Part shown: positions 16,569 to 26,822 of the stretch, one piece after another
Position numbering within the stretch: position 1 is the stretch's first letter
How the letters are laid out: the number at the start of each line of letters is the position of its first letter
Assembly (NCBI GenBank): GCA_001829185.1
Contig: MIAR01000004.1
Span: forward strand, 1 to 64,000
Length of the DNA: 64,000 nt
From: Spirochaetes bacterium GWB1_60_80
GTDB taxonomy: Bacteria > Spirochaetota > Spirochaetia > Treponematales > UBA12059
Reading direction: 5' to 3'
Translations under genes and position numbers: made by a program
The notes under the pieces: generated by a model
The model's input: only the letters and a program-made list of their open reading frames with translations
What the model was told of the DNA's origin: nothing
Database searches by the model: none

Positions 16569-18968
16569 ATGTCCACTGCAATGAGAAAATTTTTTGGAGT
16601 CAAAACTTTTTCTTTCATCATCGGAATTTTTGTTGTTGCATTGGTGCTTGCGTTGTCGGAATTCACTGGAATATTTGAAAGTATTGAGGATAAAATCCTT
16701 GATTCACATTTTAAGTTGAAAGTAGGGCGAGACAGCAAATCCGTTCAGGAAGGTGCTGTCCTGACCCAAAACAGCATGTTAATCTCCAACGACATCCTTA
16801 TCATCGGGATCGATCAGCGATCCTTGGAACAATATGGCAAATGGCCTTTCGAGCGAACCAGGTTCGCCCATTATATTAACGCGTTTTCGCGAATTAGTGA
16901 TCAAAACAACCGAGAGTCGGCCCTCTTTTTAGATTTTTTCTTTAACGAAAGGGATCCAAATCCTACTCATGATGCCTTACTCGCTGATTCGGTTGAAAAT
17001 TCTGGACGTGTATTTGTTGAAACAGTCTTAGTTGATAGCGGCAGCTTGACGGAGACGGATCCTCTCTATGCTAGACAAAAAATTCTTTATGATACCAAGG
17101 GTACACTCGCAAACGTCGTAGGCGATTGGAAAAAAATTCATATCTTCTCGTATATTGATCCGCCACTTGGTCCAATTGGACAAGCCGCAGCAGGTTATGG
17201 GCATGCCAATTACCGAGCTGATCCGGATAAGATATATCGCAGACAACCATTGATTCTTCGATCTAGTGTACTTCTCAAAACGATAAAACTTGAAGAAATT
17301 ACCGCAGGTTACTCAGTTAATGAATCTAGCTATGAGCGCTTGGCTTGGATTGACTTTAACGGAATGCAACATGAAATTGAAACACCCATCACCGAAGCCG
17401 CCTTGGAACGACTAAAAATAACTATGCAAAAAAACGCTCCGATGGTTTCGGAGGTAGACTCTACAAATGAAATTGACTCATACTATATTATAAGGCATTA
17501 TCAGGATTTTTTTGTTCCAGCAGTCACGCTCTCATTGGCATTGAATTATTTCCATGTTGGTTATGACCAAATTATCATTGAACTAGGGTCACATATATTA
17601 ATAAAAAATCCACGGATTACTTTTACTGATGAAGAAGGTAATTCTGAACTTCGCCCCTACCGTATTCGCTTAACTGATGATAGCTATGATGCTGATGGTA
17701 ATTTTATTTCCGAAGGCCGCTTCAGAGATATTCCAGAAATAAGAATCCCGATCAATGAAGCGGGGCAGATGCTGGTGAATTTCATGGGGCCAGGATCCAG
17801 CGCTTCACCCGAGGGAAATCAAACTTTCCCGGTCAGATCTTTTGCAGCCTACGCAAACCGCGATCCTGGATCTGATGTTTCACACTGGCGACGCACTATG
17901 GCCTCTACCAACAAAATTCTCATGACCGGTGCTTTCTCTTCTGGAATGGCAGATGATGAAAAGCCTACACCGCTTGGCATGATGTTTGGAATAGAAATTC
18001 ACGCAAATGCGCTAAACACGATATTAATGGATAACTTCATTATTAACGCCTCCTATACAACCAATTTGTTGATTCTATGCGGTTTTGTCTTTTTCATGGC
18101 ATTTCTTACATCTCGAATCTCCGCTGCTCTGGCATTTTTCATTGCCTTATTCCAAAGCATCGCCTATTTTTTGGTCGTGAATGCCATATTTGAAAAAAAC
18201 GCCTATCTTATCAACTATTCAGGAGTTGCGTTAGGCTCATTCTTTACCTTCATTTCAGTCGTCATCTATCGCGTCTTCACCGAAGAACGAGAGAAGAAGA
18301 AAATAAGACAGACTTTTGGAAAGTACTTAAGCCCTAAGGTAGTAGAGCAGTTAGCGGAAAATCCTCCAGAACTTGGCGGCCAAGATAAAGAGTTAACAGT
18401 ATTTTTTTCCGATATTCGTGGTTTTACTACTTTATCAGAGAACATGACTCCACAAGAGTTGGTAAATCACCTAAACGTCTATCTTACAGCTATGACTGAT
18501 ATTATTATTCAATATGGAGGTACTTTAGACAAATATATGGGTGATGCTATAATGTGTTTCTGGGGTGCACCAATCGCCTTAGCTGAACATGCCGTTTTAG
18601 CATGTAAATGTGCATTAAAGCAAATGCAAGCCTTAAAGAAGCTCAATCAAGAATGGCCAGAATCGAAAAATATTAATATCGGTATTGGTCTGAACTCTGG
18701 TATTATGACGGTTGGTAATATGGGTTCTAAAATGCATATGAATTATACACTAATGGGAGACCATGTCAATTTAGGATCTAGGCTAGAATCTATCAACAAA
18801 GAGTATGGTACTCAAATAATCATAAGTGAATTTACTTATGCTCAAGTCAGAGATAAATTTATAGTACGCGAATTGGATAATATTAGGGTTAAAGGCAAAA
18901 ACAAACCGGTAGTTATCTATGAATTGGTTGATTGCCTTGAATCTATAGAACCGCCAAACAAGAAATGA
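16569..18968 (+). CDS. CHASE2-domain class III adenylate/guanylate cyclase
   Basis: About 799 aa. An N-terminal transmembrane helix (about 14–34), a large extracytoplasmic CHASE2 sensor (about 40–490, with DIDQRSLEQYG-type start seen as GIDQRSLEQYGKWPF), three transmembrane helices near 500–580, and a C-terminal cyclase domain. The two metal-binding Asp residues are in VFFSDIRGFT and DKYMGDAIM; GLNSGIMTVGNMGS and the transition-state Asn/Arg block (GDHVNLGSRLE) are present, so it should be active. Substrate choice (ATP or GTP) is not certain; I favour ATP. ATG 16569 has AAGGGG six bases upstream. Confidence 0.92.
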   Translation: MSTAMRKFFGVKTFSFIIGIFVVALVLALSEFTGIFESIEDKILDSHFKLKVGRDSKSVQEGAVLTQNSMLISNDILIIGIDQRSLEQYGKWPFERTRFAHYINAFSRISDQNNRESALFLDFFFNERDPNPTHDALLADSVENSGRVFVETVLVDSGSLTETDPLYARQKILYDTKGTLANVVGDWKKIHIFSYIDPPLGPIGQAAAGYGHANYRADPDKIYRRQPLILRSSVLLKTIKLEEITAGYSVNESSYERLAWIDFNGMQHEIETPITEAALERLKITMQKNAPMVSEVDSTNEIDSYYIIRHYQDFFVPAVTLSLALNYFHVGYDQIIIELGSHILIKNPRITFTDEEGNSELRPYRIRLTDDSYDADGNFISEGRFRDIPEIRIPINEAGQMLVNFMGPGSSASPEGNQTFPVRSFAAYANRDPGSDVSHWRRTMASTNKILMTGAFSSGMADDEKPTPLGMMFGIEIHANALNTILMDNFIINASYTTNLLILCGFVFFMAFLTSRISAALAFFIALFQSIAYFLVVNAIFEKNAYLINYSGVALGSFFTFISVVIYRVFTEEREKKKIRQTFGKYLSPKVVEQLAENPPELGGQDKELTVFFSDIRGFTTLSENMTPQELVNHLNVYLTAMTDIIIQYGGTLDKYMGDAIMCFWGAPIALAEHAVLACKCALKQMQALKKLNQEWPESKNINIGIGLNSGIMTVGNMGSKMHMNYTLMGDHVNLGSRLESINKEYGTQIIISEFTYAQVRDKFIVRELDNIRVKGKNKPVVIYELVDCLESIEPPNKK

Positions 18969-18981
18969 TTAGAACAGAAAT

Positions 18982-19674
18982 ATGAATAGAGTCAAGAGTA
19001 ATAAATATAGTGTACTCAGAATTCTCGATTTCTGTTGGCTTAGTTCAATGCTGCTGCTCTTGGTAGCGATCACCTCAAACTGCGGAATTGATAGCTTGCA
19101 AAATTTTTTGAACAACAAGCCAACCGTTTCATCCAGAAATGAAAAATCAGTGGTTTTTTTTGCAGGTAATCCATCGGTTCCCTTTGAAAGCAACTACCTT
19201 GGAATTGAATTTTACTATAAACTCTATAACAACCCCACATTGGCAGAGCAGGATAGAATAGCCTTTGAACAACAACAATCAACAGAAATAGTGCCTGGCA
19301 CCTCGATATCATATTTATCTACTAGTAGTGGCTTAAACTACAGCAAATTGAATCGCGGCAATACAGATTTCATCCTGAACGCATCAAATAGTTTTTCCAA
19401 TGATTCCATAATGAGTTTTATCTGGAACTATGAAAATTTAATATTTGCAATACAAGATGAAGCTCCAATCATTCTCACTCGTACACAACTAGTTGGTGGT
19501 TCCAGCTTCTCTGAAACTCCAAAGACTGGTGATATTGATTACACCGCAGGAACATTGAATACCGGAATAGTACTTCAATTGTATGCAGTGTCCAATGGAT
19601 TCAACTTTACAACGTTCAATGCAATCTATAGTAAGGCTGAATATTTGGCAACAATTCATTTGTCAGCGTACTGA
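18982..19674 (+). CDS. Putative lipoprotein of unknown function
   Basis: A 230-aa protein. A long basic N-terminus and hydrophobic stretch lead to ITSNC with Cys34; Asn at -1 is unusual for E. coli but allowed in spirochaetal lipoboxes. The mature part is Ser/Asn/Tyr-rich and looks like a beta-strand protein, without recognised motifs. It starts 13 bases after the cyclase stop and is probably co-transcribed with it, so it may sit outside the membrane near the CHASE2 sensor. The last gene before convergent transcription. Confidence 0.68.
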   Translation: MNRVKSNKYSVLRILDFCWLSSMLLLLVAITSNCGIDSLQNFLNNKPTVSSRNEKSVVFFAGNPSVPFESNYLGIEFYYKLYNNPTLAEQDRIAFEQQQSTEIVPGTSISYLSTSSGLNYSKLNRGNTDFILNASNSFSNDSIMSFIWNYENLIFAIQDEAPIILTRTQLVGGSSFSETPKTGDIDYTAGTLNTGIVLQLYAVSNGFNFTTFNAIYSKAEYLATIHLSAY

Positions 19675-19750
19675 AAGTAGAAATTTTTTTTCGGGGTTGG
19701 TATATAATATAGGTCGACAGAATATACATTATAAGCAGTATTTGATTTCA
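19675..19750. other. Convergent intergenic region
   Basis: An AT-rich gap between convergent genes. It has a run of eight T just after the lipoprotein stop and an imperfect AT-rich inverted repeat around 19702–19733. No strong GC stem is visible, so a terminator is not established. Confidence 0.3.
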
Positions 19751-22273
19751 TCAAACTAGTGTCGAAAAATAGTAGTTCTTATAAAAATCGAGATAATCCA
19801 TTTTTATTGCACTATCACCGGGTGACATTGCATATTGCCTAAGTCGCTTACCTATAAAAAATAAATCAAGATAATCTTGGCCAATTCCCTCTGAAAGCAG
19901 TCCAGTTATACCTAGGGACTTTTTACCCGAAAAAGGTAGTGCAATTACGATTGAATTTTTAATTTTCTGCACACTAAAATCTCGCTGTTGCATTATTTCT
20001 GATTCTGCGAGTAATTTTGTTATTGACTCTGTAAACTGAGTTATTTTTGAAATATCAGTTTTCGGGAATTCAAGAATAAAATCAGACCCCCAATGAATTG
20101 CTGATAATGAATGTATTTTTGTGCCAATTAATATCGGAGAAACAAATACTCGTTTAACAACTACAAAGATTGGTAAATGTCGCTGCAAATTCGTCAATAA
20201 TGCTTCTTCTGTTAACAATGGACTACCGGGATCATTTTTTATAATCGCTGAGGCATATTCGTCATCTGAACCAAAACCAAGTGGCATGGGTTCAGTAATT
20301 TCAAGTCGCGGTAAAGGGTTATAGCCTTGAGAAAATTCTACTATCAATCCACTTTTTTGCATCGCATGAAAAATAAGACCATGTAGATCATGATGCGCGT
20401 AAAATACGGCAGCATCACATTTTTTAAAATTGAGAATCAACCGTGTTCGAGGTCTAGAAACTGTTTCAACATTATCAATTTCGTTTGTGGTACTTATACT
20501 ATCAATAAAGGCACAAGTTTCTTTTTCAAATTCATCAAAAGAATCTACGCTTAAAGAATCATCACAGGCACCGCATGGATGTTCGCAATTACTATTGCAT
20601 TTTGAAGTTGATTCGAAGTGAATTGCCTTTTTTGTTTCCATCTCTATAAATTTTTGTTGCACTCCTTCATTAATGATTGCCCAAGGAAATAAGGAGGATT
20701 CACTGGGAACAAATATTAGATGCTTATATTGCTCTAAAAGAGTTTGCCATTTTTCTACGTTAAGAAGATCATCCCATGCATCAAAAGAACAGCCACATTT
20801 ATAAGCCGAATGAATCAATTCCCCTACTCTATCATCGCCTCGTGCAATAATCCCTTCAATCGTCGACATTAGAGGGTTATGATAGGTAATTTTAATATTT
20901 TTAAAACAACGCAATGCATCTTTAATGTAGTAAATTTTTGGTAATATTTCACTATACGAAAGTTGCTGTTCGTTTTCAAATGGAGTAAATGGCTTAGGGA
21001 CAAACGTTGCTATTGTAACAGTTATATTTATTGGCAATCTTGTAAATTGCATTAGAAATTGCACAATTGCCTGTTCTTCAGTTACTTCTGATTGTGTTAT
21101 AGGTAACCCAATCATAAAATAGAATTTTACGGTTCGATAACCATATAGCTTTGCCTTTTTTAATATATCATTGATTGCATTCAGCGTCACCGACTTATTA
21201 ATTACAGCCTGTCCAGCAGTCTGTGGTGTTTCTATAGCAAAGGTCAGTGAACCTTTTCTTGTTTCTGACAATTCACTTATTATTGCCAAATCCAATGTCT
21301 CTATTTTTAACGAAGGTAGCTGAAATGAAATTCCTTTTGAAGAGTACTCCAAATTCAGATATCGAACTAATGGCAAAATACCTGGGTAGTCACCACTTGA
21401 TAATGAAGATAACGTAATAGTGGAATATCCCATATCAACGAGTTCAGATACTTCTTGTAAAATCACTTCCACATTTTTATATCGACAAGGCCTGTAATGA
21501 TATCCAGCATGGCAAAATCTGCAGCCATTAGGACACCCTCTCATTATTTCTACAACGCCATGCTCCTGGATAGGTTTTAATGCTGGAAAAGGGAAATGAG
21601 GTGAAAATTTTGTATTGGAAAAATTCATAAAAGTATTTTTAATGACTCCAATTTTTCCAGCATGCCATATTGATGGATGATTTTTTAATATGCTCAACCT
21701 TTCGTTTCTGGAAAATCCATTTTTCTTCGATTCGACAAGTTGTCTACAAAGATCAAAAAAAGCATCTTCTGCTTCCCCTATCCAAACAGCATCAAAAATA
21801 GAACCAAAAGGAATCGGATTGCTTATTCCTGGTCCGCCTGCTATTATTAGTGGTGTATTATCTAGCCTTTCAGCTGCTTTCAAAGGTATCCCTGCTAACT
21901 CTAATGTTAATAAGACATTAGTAGCAGCTAATTCATATCCAATAGTAAATGCCAAAATATCGCAATTATGTACAGGTAACAGGGAATCAAGGCCATAAAG
22001 AGGAATATTTGTATTGTGAAGTTCATTTACGTAGTCGATGGCAGGCGTAAACAGTCTGTCACACAATAATCCATCAATTTCATTTAGCTTTGTATATATG
22101 ATTTTCATTGCATTGTTTGACATACCGAGCTCATACAAATCAGGAAAACAGATAATAAAATGAAATTGAATTATTTCCTTCTCAATAAAACCCAACTCAT
22201 GACCAGTGTACCGGGCCGGCTTTTGAACTTTTTTTAATAATGGCTGAAGTTCTGTAATACTAATTTCTTTCAA
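19751..22273 (-). CDS. B12-binding-type radical SAM protein fused to DUF2344 (TIGR03960/TIGR03936-like)
   Basis: About 840 aa. An N-terminal cobalamin-binding-like domain (FPDLYELGMSNNAMKIIY) precedes a radical SAM domain with the iron–sulfur cluster motif RGCPNGCRFCHAG (CxxxCxxC). A Cys-rich linker (CNSNCEHPCGACDD) follows, then a C-terminal DUF2344 domain (FYAHHDLHGLIFHAMQKSG, SQGYNPLPRLE, MPLGFGSDDEY). The fused form is common in anaerobes, often near rRNA or RNase E/G genes; its substrate is not established to my knowledge. The start is TTG 22273 or 22279 with AGGAG upstream, inside the end of rodA; an ATG at 22318 would add 13–15 residues. Confidence 0.88.
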   Translation of the reverse strand: MKEISITELQPLLKKVQKPARYTGHELGFIEKEIIQFHFIICFPDLYELGMSNNAMKIIYTKLNEIDGLLCDRLFTPAIDYVNELHNTNIPLYGLDSLLPVHNCDILAFTIGYELAATNVLLTLELAGIPLKAAERLDNTPLIIAGGPGISNPIPFGSIFDAVWIGEAEDAFFDLCRQLVESKKNGFSRNERLSILKNHPSIWHAGKIGVIKNTFMNFSNTKFSPHFPFPALKPIQEHGVVEIMRGCPNGCRFCHAGYHYRPCRYKNVEVILQEVSELVDMGYSTITLSSLSSGDYPGILPLVRYLNLEYSSKGISFQLPSLKIETLDLAIISELSETRKGSLTFAIETPQTAGQAVINKSVTLNAINDILKKAKLYGYRTVKFYFMIGLPITQSEVTEEQAIVQFLMQFTRLPINITVTIATFVPKPFTPFENEQQLSYSEILPKIYYIKDALRCFKNIKITYHNPLMSTIEGIIARGDDRVGELIHSAYKCGCSFDAWDDLLNVEKWQTLLEQYKHLIFVPSESSLFPWAIINEGVQQKFIEMETKKAIHFESTSKCNSNCEHPCGACDDSLSVDSFDEFEKETCAFIDSISTTNEIDNVETVSRPRTRLILNFKKCDAAVFYAHHDLHGLIFHAMQKSGLIVEFSQGYNPLPRLEITEPMPLGFGSDDEYASAIIKNDPGSPLLTEEALLTNLQRHLPIFVVVKRVFVSPILIGTKIHSLSAIHWGSDFILEFPKTDISKITQFTESITKLLAESEIMQQRDFSVQKIKNSIVIALPFSGKKSLGITGLLSEGIGQDYLDLFFIGKRLRQYAMSPGDSAIKMDYLDFYKNYYFSTLV

Positions 22274-23591
22274 TTTCAAATCTCCTGGCTCCTGCTGAAA
22301 GAGCGCATCCAAGTCCAATATTTATAGCAACAAGTGCTGAGCCTCCGTACGATAAAAACCAGAGTGGAATTCCAGTAATTGGCATGATCCCAATCGTCAT
22401 TCCAACATTGACTACAAAGTGGAATACTAGCAATCCAGATATTCCGCTTACCATTCCAAGCGAAAAATAATCTCGTGTTCGATTCATAATGATAAATAAT
22501 CTGATTACTAAAATAAAATAGGCAAAGATAATAATACCAGCACCTAAAAAACCAAGTTCCTCGGAAATGATACTAAAGATAAAATCCGTACTCTGAGTTG
22601 GTAAATATCTGTAATGACTGTGAGTTCCCAATAAAAATCCTTTGCCTGTTAAGCCACCAGAACCGATTGCTGTTAGTGATTGTAAAATATGCCAACCAGA
22701 ACCATGTTCATCGATATGTGGATCAAAAAAAACTATTAAGCGCATCATCTGATAATCTTTCAATAAACCAGAAATTAAATTTGCCACACCAAGCCCAATA
22801 ATAAAAATCACAGCAGAAGAAAAAATCCAAAAATAATACTTCTTTTTAAAATAGAAATATCCCAATAATGAAAGAAGCATAATGACTGTACCCAATATAT
22901 AAACGTAAATAACAAATGGAGTTTCGTAGAATATTCTTAAAATATCTATCGGCTTTTCAAGTGCCAAATTCTGCCATAATGGCAATAGAATAAATAGAAT
23001 TATTGTAGCAGCTAGTCCAACCAAAAAATAAAGATATTTTAAATTAATTTTTAGAAAGAATGCAATAAACAAGTATAGGGGGATAAAAACAATTGCTGTT
23101 CCGAAATCAGGCTGCATAGCTATCAAAATAAATGGTAACAAGACAATTAATCCAGAAATGACAAAACGCCTAAATGAACCAGCTTCATGTATTGTTGATG
23201 AAAGATATTTTGACAAGAAAATAATAGTGGATATCTTCGCAAACTCTGATGGCTGTATACCAAATGAACCAACACCTATCCAAGATCTAGAACCGTTAAC
23301 AACCCTTCCAAAAACTAAGGTATAGAATAGCAATATTATAAAAAAAACATAAATAATGAATGAATACTCGAAAACTAATTTTTGTTTTACTAGTAAAAAA
23401 CTAATAAGCAGTAAAAAACTAATAATAGCCCAAAAAATTTGTTTCAAATATTCATCTGATACCAATACGCCACTTGCATTGATACCAGATGAATAGACAA
23501 ATAATATTCCAGAAATCGTAAGAAGCGTAGAAATAATAATGATTAGCCAATCGGTTTTTGACAAGACTGACTTTATATTAGCAATTATCAT
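22260..23591 (-). CDS. rodA: Rod shape-determining SEDS glycosyltransferase RodA
   Basis: A 443-aa polytopic membrane protein with about ten hydrophobic segments. RodA polymerises glycan strands with PBP2 in the elongasome. Characteristic blocks are GSRSWIGVGSFGIQPSEFAKI, MQPDFGTAIVF (with the catalytic Asp region) and ITGIPLWFLSYGGSALV near the end. It overlaps mrdA by ATGA, matching the usual mrdA–rodA pairing. It is slightly longer than E. coli RodA, mainly in the middle loops. Confidence 0.95.
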   Translation of the reverse strand: MIIANIKSVLSKTDWLIIIISTLLTISGILFVYSSGINASGVLVSDEYLKQIFWAIISFLLLISFLLVKQKLVFEYSFIIYVFFIILLFYTLVFGRVVNGSRSWIGVGSFGIQPSEFAKISTIIFLSKYLSSTIHEAGSFRRFVISGLIVLLPFILIAMQPDFGTAIVFIPLYLFIAFFLKINLKYLYFLVGLAATIILFILLPLWQNLALEKPIDILRIFYETPFVIYVYILGTVIMLLSLLGYFYFKKKYYFWIFSSAVIFIIGLGVANLISGLLKDYQMMRLIVFFDPHIDEHGSGWHILQSLTAIGSGGLTGKGFLLGTHSHYRYLPTQSTDFIFSIISEELGFLGAGIIIFAYFILVIRLFIIMNRTRDYFSLGMVSGISGLLVFHFVVNVGMTIGIMPITGIPLWFLSYGGSALVAINIGLGCALSAGARRFEIERN

Positions 23592-25444
23592 TCTATCCTC
23601 TCGGTACTTGGTGTAACTTGTCGAGTTAAACCCAATCGCCTAACGGCTTCCTCAAAGGTTTGGTTGCCAAAGTACCCCTGAAAAATTATATTGGTGGCAT
23701 AAGGAGCCCACCATTCCCATTCGTTTGCAGCTTCAATCATGGCACATACAATAATCACATCTTCAATATGTTCATAGTTATAGGGGGCATATCCAATAAA
23801 CCAGGAATGCCATCTATCAGTCAAACCAACTTCTGCAGTACCCGTCTTACCAGCTATCTCTACTACCCTTGTATTTACTGGATAACGTGCAGTTCCGCTT
23901 ACTAGAACACTACGCAAATTTTCCCTTGTTTGCCTAAATGCATCATTTGATATTCTCGATTGCAGTAGTATCTCAGGTTCTATTACACTAACCACTTCAT
24001 TATTTTGATAGCTCCTAACCTCATGTAATAAATGAGGCTTATAAATAATACCGTCATTCACTATCATTGCCAGCATATTAGCAGCCTGTAACGGTGTAAC
24101 CAGTAAGTATCCTTGGCCAATCGATATGTTTAATGTATCACCACTGGACCACCGCTCATTAAAGCGTCGCTCCTTCCATTGAGGAGTTGGGACGAATCCG
24201 CTAGCTTCCCCTCTCAAATCGATGCCAGTCGGAGTGCCAAGTCCAAAATCCCTATAGTATGAAACAATCCGCTCAATGCCAAGTCGATTATTGCCAACTT
24301 CCCAAAAATAGACATCACAGGATTGTGCCAGGGCTTCTTGGAGGTTTAGCCTTCCATGTCCAGGTTTTCTAATCCAACATCGAAAAATTCTATCGCCCAA
24401 ACTAATCTCACCAGCACAGAGAATAGTTTCTTCTGGATTGATTACCTTTTCTTCAATTATCGCTGTTGTCATTACCATTTTAATGGTTGATGCGGGAGGA
24501 TAGTGAGATTGAATTGCTCTATTAATTAATGGCGTCCGTTGATCAGACAACAAATTTGCAAAGTAATTATTCCCCCCCCTGGCGGTTAGTTGATTTGCAT
24601 CAAATGATGGCCATGAAGCGAGTGCAAGAATCTCGCCAGTCGCAGGCTTTAAAACGGTTATTGAGCCAATTCGCTGTCCCAAAGCCTTTTCTGCTAATAC
24701 CTGAAGATTTCTATCGATCGTCAGAACGACATTACTTCCCATTTGTGGAGGTGTTACATCGAACGGTGTAATATTTATTTTTCTGCCACGAGCGTCAACT
24801 GTTTTATATTGCTTTCCGTCAGCCCCCCGCAGTAAAAGATCATATTGATATTCAATGCCAGCTTTTCCAATTATATCGCCGGCTTGATAGCCATGATTAT
24901 ATAAAACCTTCAACTCATCACTTGTTATTTCTCCGACATATCCGATTATATGAGAAAATGACCCTGACTCAAGATAATTCCTTTTAGGACGTGAAAGCCA
25001 AGAAACTCCAGGGAATTCATCAATTCGCTCCGCGATTGAAAAAACAACTTCAGGACTAATGCCAGTTGCGATTTCTATCGATTGATAGAGGCGATAATAA
25101 GAAGGTGGAATTTTTCGCCTAATTTCATCAATGGAAATACCTATCGCTTGGGCTAATTTGGAGAAAACCGTTTCTTTTAATTCCGATGGAATTTCTGCAG
25201 GAATAACCAAAAGAGCGAAAGAATCGTTATTAATCGCCAAAGGTACATCAAAATTACGATCGAAAATTTCTCCACGCTGTGATGGCAGTACTTCCACTCG
25301 TCTGGAGGTGATGATTGCTCTAATAGCAAAATCACCTGTTTTAATTGCCTGCAAATAAAACAGGTAACCAAGATATGTAATAAAAATTGAAAAGATAAAA
25401 AGAATATAGAAGATTTTTTTCGGTCTATCTATCAAGGAAATCAT
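23588..25444 (-). CDS. mrdA: Penicillin-binding protein 2 (elongasome transpeptidase)
   Basis: A 618-aa class B PBP that cross-links peptidoglycan for side-wall growth. An N-terminal membrane anchor (about 10–32) is followed by the pedestal domain (SQRGEIFDRN) and transpeptidase: the nucleophile motif STIK in PPASTIKM, the second motif SCD in AQSCDVYFWEVG, and KTG in AGKTGTAEVG. These are complete, so it should be active and beta-lactam sensitive. It overlaps mreD and rodA by four bases each, in the standard mre–mrd order. Confidence 0.96.
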   Translation of the reverse strand: MISLIDRPKKIFYILFIFSIFITYLGYLFYLQAIKTGDFAIRAIITSRRVEVLPSQRGEIFDRNFDVPLAINNDSFALLVIPAEIPSELKETVFSKLAQAIGISIDEIRRKIPPSYYRLYQSIEIATGISPEVVFSIAERIDEFPGVSWLSRPKRNYLESGSFSHIIGYVGEITSDELKVLYNHGYQAGDIIGKAGIEYQYDLLLRGADGKQYKTVDARGRKINITPFDVTPPQMGSNVVLTIDRNLQVLAEKALGQRIGSITVLKPATGEILALASWPSFDANQLTARGGNNYFANLLSDQRTPLINRAIQSHYPPASTIKMVMTTAIIEEKVINPEETILCAGEISLGDRIFRCWIRKPGHGRLNLQEALAQSCDVYFWEVGNNRLGIERIVSYYRDFGLGTPTGIDLRGEASGFVPTPQWKERRFNERWSSGDTLNISIGQGYLLVTPLQAANMLAMIVNDGIIYKPHLLHEVRSYQNNEVVSVIEPEILLQSRISNDAFRQTRENLRSVLVSGTARYPVNTRVVEIAGKTGTAEVGLTDRWHSWFIGYAPYNYEHIEDVIIVCAMIEAANEWEWWAPYATNIIFQGYFGNQTFEEAVRRLGLTRQVTPSTERIE

Positions 25445-25950
25445 TGGTATTTATCACTTTTAATAAGTATTTTTTGAAATAAACCAAGAAGAAAAAAAAT
25501 TGGCGGCGAAAGAACCGCATTATATAAAACTTCAATCCATAGAGTCTTTGAGAAGAATGAATATGATAATAATATATGTTCAGCAAAAAATAATTGTAAA
25601 AACTCAATATATATGGCTTTAAATACTGTTGCGACCAAGCCAAAAAGAAATGGAATTACAATTCGATCTATATAGAACTTCCCCGAAAACAAATTGAAGG
25701 TAAAGGCAATCGCCGTTTTGACAAATGAAGTTGTTCCAAGCGGAAATGCACTGATGCTATCATGAAAAAAACCTGATAAGAAACCAATTATTTGTCCTTG
25801 TGGTTGAATATTCTTGAAGGAAATATAAATCAAAACAATAAGAGTAAGATCTGGCACAACGGAATAAACTGATATCGCTTGTAACCAAGTACTTTGGACA
25901 ATAATTACAACAATCATGAGAGCAAAACCAAATATTGATGACTTGATCAT
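25441..25950 (-). CDS. mreD: Rod shape-determining protein MreD
   Basis: A 169-aa polytopic protein with about five transmembrane helices. MreD links MreC to the elongasome and is weakly conserved, so the call rests on topology, size, the SIFGFALMIVVIIVQSTWLQ start, the PDLTLIVLIYISFKN segment, and its place between mreC and mrdA with ATGA overlaps on both sides. Confidence 0.85.
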   Translation of the reverse strand: MIKSSIFGFALMIVVIIVQSTWLQAISVYSVVPDLTLIVLIYISFKNIQPQGQIIGFLSGFFHDSISAFPLGTTSFVKTAIAFTFNLFSGKFYIDRIVIPFLFGLVATVFKAIYIEFLQLFFAEHILLSYSFFSKTLWIEVLYNAVLSPPIFFLLGLFQKILIKSDKYQ

Positions 25951-26819
25951 TGATACCCCCTGAACTCGGTCGATATCGCTGCACTACCAGTAATAATGAA
26001 AACATACTCGAGACGATCAAAATCGATAACTGGTTCAACCTCCAACTCTAGTGAAGTCATATATGGCAAGTCGATAATATTCATCACTCTACCAACCATT
26101 AAACCAGATGGATAAATTGATTGAAGCCCTGAAGTAACAATTAAATCACCAAAACCCAATGTTGGTAGTGCCCGCTTTTTAATATAGCGAGCTAAAAGGT
26201 TTTGGTTATTTGTACCCTGCCCAACAATTAGGCCTTCATATCGAGATTGTTGTAAACGGATAGCGATAAATGCTGAAGCATCATAGATTGGCAAGACAAG
26301 ACATGCATGTGGACTAACTTCTATTACTCTTCCAACCAAACCTTCAATACCATCTTGGTACGCTATAACGATGCTATTTTTCGTTATACCATCTTGGATA
26401 CCTTTATTCAACACAAAAGATGAATATAGATTAGATGGATCTTTCCCAATTATTTGTGCTGCCACATGTTCATAACTTAAATCCGCAGAAAATCCTAATT
26501 GCTCTTTAAGAGCAATATTCTCATTCTTTATTATTGAAAAATCTCTTTCGATTAACCTCAGTTGATCTGTCCTGGCTAATAACTCTTCATATTTCTGTTC
26601 CAATATCCTTAACTCAGAAATACTAGCGATACTTCTGGAAATAAAGAGGGATACTCTTGAGAACCCTGTTTGAAAAAAGGAGATGATTGAAATCCCTATA
26701 CGTTCCGGAACTCCTGTTAAAGATCGAGTTGAGAAAAGTAATACTAGGAATGAAATCACCAATAAGCTTGCTGATAAAACAAAACGGATTCGAACCGTTA
26801 GTTTCTCGTTGTTTCTCAT
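25947..26819 (-). CDS. mreC: Rod shape-determining protein MreC
   Basis: A 290-aa protein with one N-terminal transmembrane helix (about 10–30), a coiled coil (about 60–105) and a periplasmic beta-barrel pair. Segments such as AAQIIGKDPSNLYSSFVLNKG and GLVGRVIEVSPHACLVLPI are typical of the family, as is the late block LPTLGFGDLIVTSGLQSIYPSGLMVG. It organises PBP2 and RodA over MreB. It starts four bases after the mreB stop and overlaps mreD. Confidence 0.93.
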   Translation of the reverse strand: MRNNEKLTVRIRFVLSASLLVISFLVLLFSTRSLTGVPERIGISIISFFQTGFSRVSLFISRSIASISELRILEQKYEELLARTDQLRLIERDFSIIKNENIALKEQLGFSADLSYEHVAAQIIGKDPSNLYSSFVLNKGIQDGITKNSIVIAYQDGIEGLVGRVIEVSPHACLVLPIYDASAFIAIRLQQSRYEGLIVGQGTNNQNLLARYIKKRALPTLGFGDLIVTSGLQSIYPSGLMVGRVMNIIDLPYMTSLELEVEPVIDFDRLEYVFIITGSAAISTEFRGYQ

Positions 26820-26822
26820 TTC

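Noticed and set aside
20540-20620. Cys-rich linker of the radical SAM protein as a novel cluster
   Set aside because: A Cys cluster between the SAM and DUF2344 domains is, as I recall, usual for this fused family.
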